Source: an uncultured Pelagibacteraceae bacterium (lineage in GTDB: Bacteria; Pseudomonadota; Alphaproteobacteria; Pelagibacterales; Pelagibacteraceae). From it: 64,000 nucleotides of DNA. This document shows positions 63,128 to 64,000 of the stretch, one piece after another. How positions within the stretch are numbered: the stretch's first letter is position 1; each line of letters opens with the position of its first letter. The translations under genes were made by a program, and so were the position numbers. The stretch covers positions 62,001 to 126,000 of the forward strand of contig CACMCJ010000001.1 in NCBI GenBank assembly GCA_902612235.1, read 5' to 3'. The notes below the pieces were generated by a model. It was not told the DNA's origin and did no database searches. It saw only the letters and a program-made list of their open reading frames with translations.

Positions 63128-64000
63128 CTATGCTGCTTTAATATTTTTTTCTTTTTTTTCTTTTAAGTATTTTTCAATTTGTACTGCAGCATCCCTGCCA
63201 TCTTTTATAGCCCAGACTACTAAGGACGCGCCTCTTACAATATCTCCCGCAGCAAATACCCCCTCTAAATTAGTTTGCATAGTTTTTAAATCTATTTTTA
63301 TTGTTCCCCACTTTGAAACAGCTAATTCTTGAATATCAAATAATTTAGGTAAATTCTCTGGGTCAAATCCCAATGATTTTATTACCATATCTGCAGGCAT
63401 TTTAAATTCTGAGCCTTGTTGTATTTCTGGTTTTTTTCTTCCTGATAAATCAGGCTCACCTAATTTCATTTTGTTGATTTCTATTTCTTTTATTTTTTCA
63501 TCTCCGATAAATCTTTTTGGACTTGTAAGCCAAATAAATTCAACTCCTTCTTCCTCTGCGTTTCCTACCTCTCTAGTAGAGCCCGGCATATTATCTCTGT
63601 CTCTCCGATATAAACATTTTACCGACTTAGCTTTTTGTCTTATAGCGGTTCTAACACAATCCATAGCTGTGTCCCCTCCACCAATAACTACTACGTTTTT
63701 GCCTTCAGCATTTAAAGTCCCGTTATCAAATAGTTCCACTTTATCGCCTAAACCCTTTTTATTTGAGGCAGTTAAAAATTCCATAGCAGGAAAAATATTT
63801 TTTAAATTGTGCCCTGGGATATCAATTTCTCTCGCTTTATAAACACCAGTTGCAATCAAGACAGCATCGTGCTCCTTTTTTAATTGATTTAAAGTCTTAT
63901 TCCTTCCAACTTCAAAATTTTGAATAAATTTTATTCCGCCTTCCTTTAAAAGTTGTGTTCTTCGTTCAACAACAAACTTTTCTAATTTAAAGTTAGGTAT
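63128..64000 (-). CDS. gltD: glutamate synthase small subunit (partial, 5' end outside window)
   Basis: ORF track starts at internal Met 63859 but the frame stays open to 64000: IPNFKLEKFVVERRTQLLKEGGIKFIQNFEVGRNKTLNQLKKEHDAVLIATGV; GGGDTAMDCVRTA motif. Confidence 0.96.
   Translation of the reverse strand: MPNFKLEKFVVERRTQLLKEGGIKFIQNFEVGRNKTLNQLKKEHDAVLIATGVYKAREIDIPGHNLKNIFPAMEFLTASNKKGLGDKVELFDNGTLNAEGKNVVVIGGGDTAMDCVRTAIRQKAKSVKCLYRRDRDNMPGSTREVGNAEEEGVEFIWLTSPKRFIGDEKIKEIEINKMKLGEPDLSGRKKPEIQQGSEFKMPADMVIKSLGFDPENLPKLFDIQELAVSKWGTIKIDLKTMQTNLEGVFAAGDIVRGASLVVWAIKDGRDAAVQIEKYLKEKKEKNIKAA

Noticed and set aside
1-64000. CRISPR arrays, insertion sequences, prophage, toxin-antitoxin or defence islands
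   Set aside because: No regularly spaced repeats, transposase, integrase, phage structural or recognised defence-family motifs were found among the translated ORFs.

Overview
This is a compact, AT-rich, almost intron-free bacterial chromosome segment. Gene content, gene order and size suggest a streamlined SAR11/'Candidatus Pelagibacter'-like alphaproteobacterium; that placement is inferred from memory of gene families and no search was run. Most of the window is housekeeping: ispG, lysC, ubiG, argJ, secA, infA, murA, dcd, rpmH-rnpA-yidD-yidC, argB, dapD-dapE, truA-fmt-def, aroK-aroB, bolA, cobS-cobT, rpmB, pyrD, a class I LysRS, trkH, lepA-pheT-pheS-rplT-rpmI-infC-thrS, and gltB-gltD. Two tRNAs are visible: tRNA-Phe(GAA) at 14974-15048 and tRNA-Ser(GGA) at 46305-46395. 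No CRISPR array, rRNA, IS element or prophage was seen. The parts most worth a second look are: (1) a one-carbon island (GcvT/LigM-like demethylase, short MTHFR, NAD-formate dehydrogenase, formate-THF ligase) with a 9-bp inverted repeat at the divergent fdh promoter; (2) an adjacent NodB-like deacetylase + formyltransferase pair that could swap N-acetyl for N-formyl on a glycan; (3) a membrane sulfatase-like protein + kinase-like/methyltransferase fusion + YLDPGTGG mini-membrane protein cluster; (4) a tRNA-Phe with paired changes at the G18-U55 elbow contact whose first base is shared with the infA stop codon; (5) a possible minus-strand structured RNA downstream of tRNA-Ser; (6) a SET-domain protein in a dap operon; (7) CobS/CobT with a DnaJ-domain neighbour and no cobalamin genes in view.
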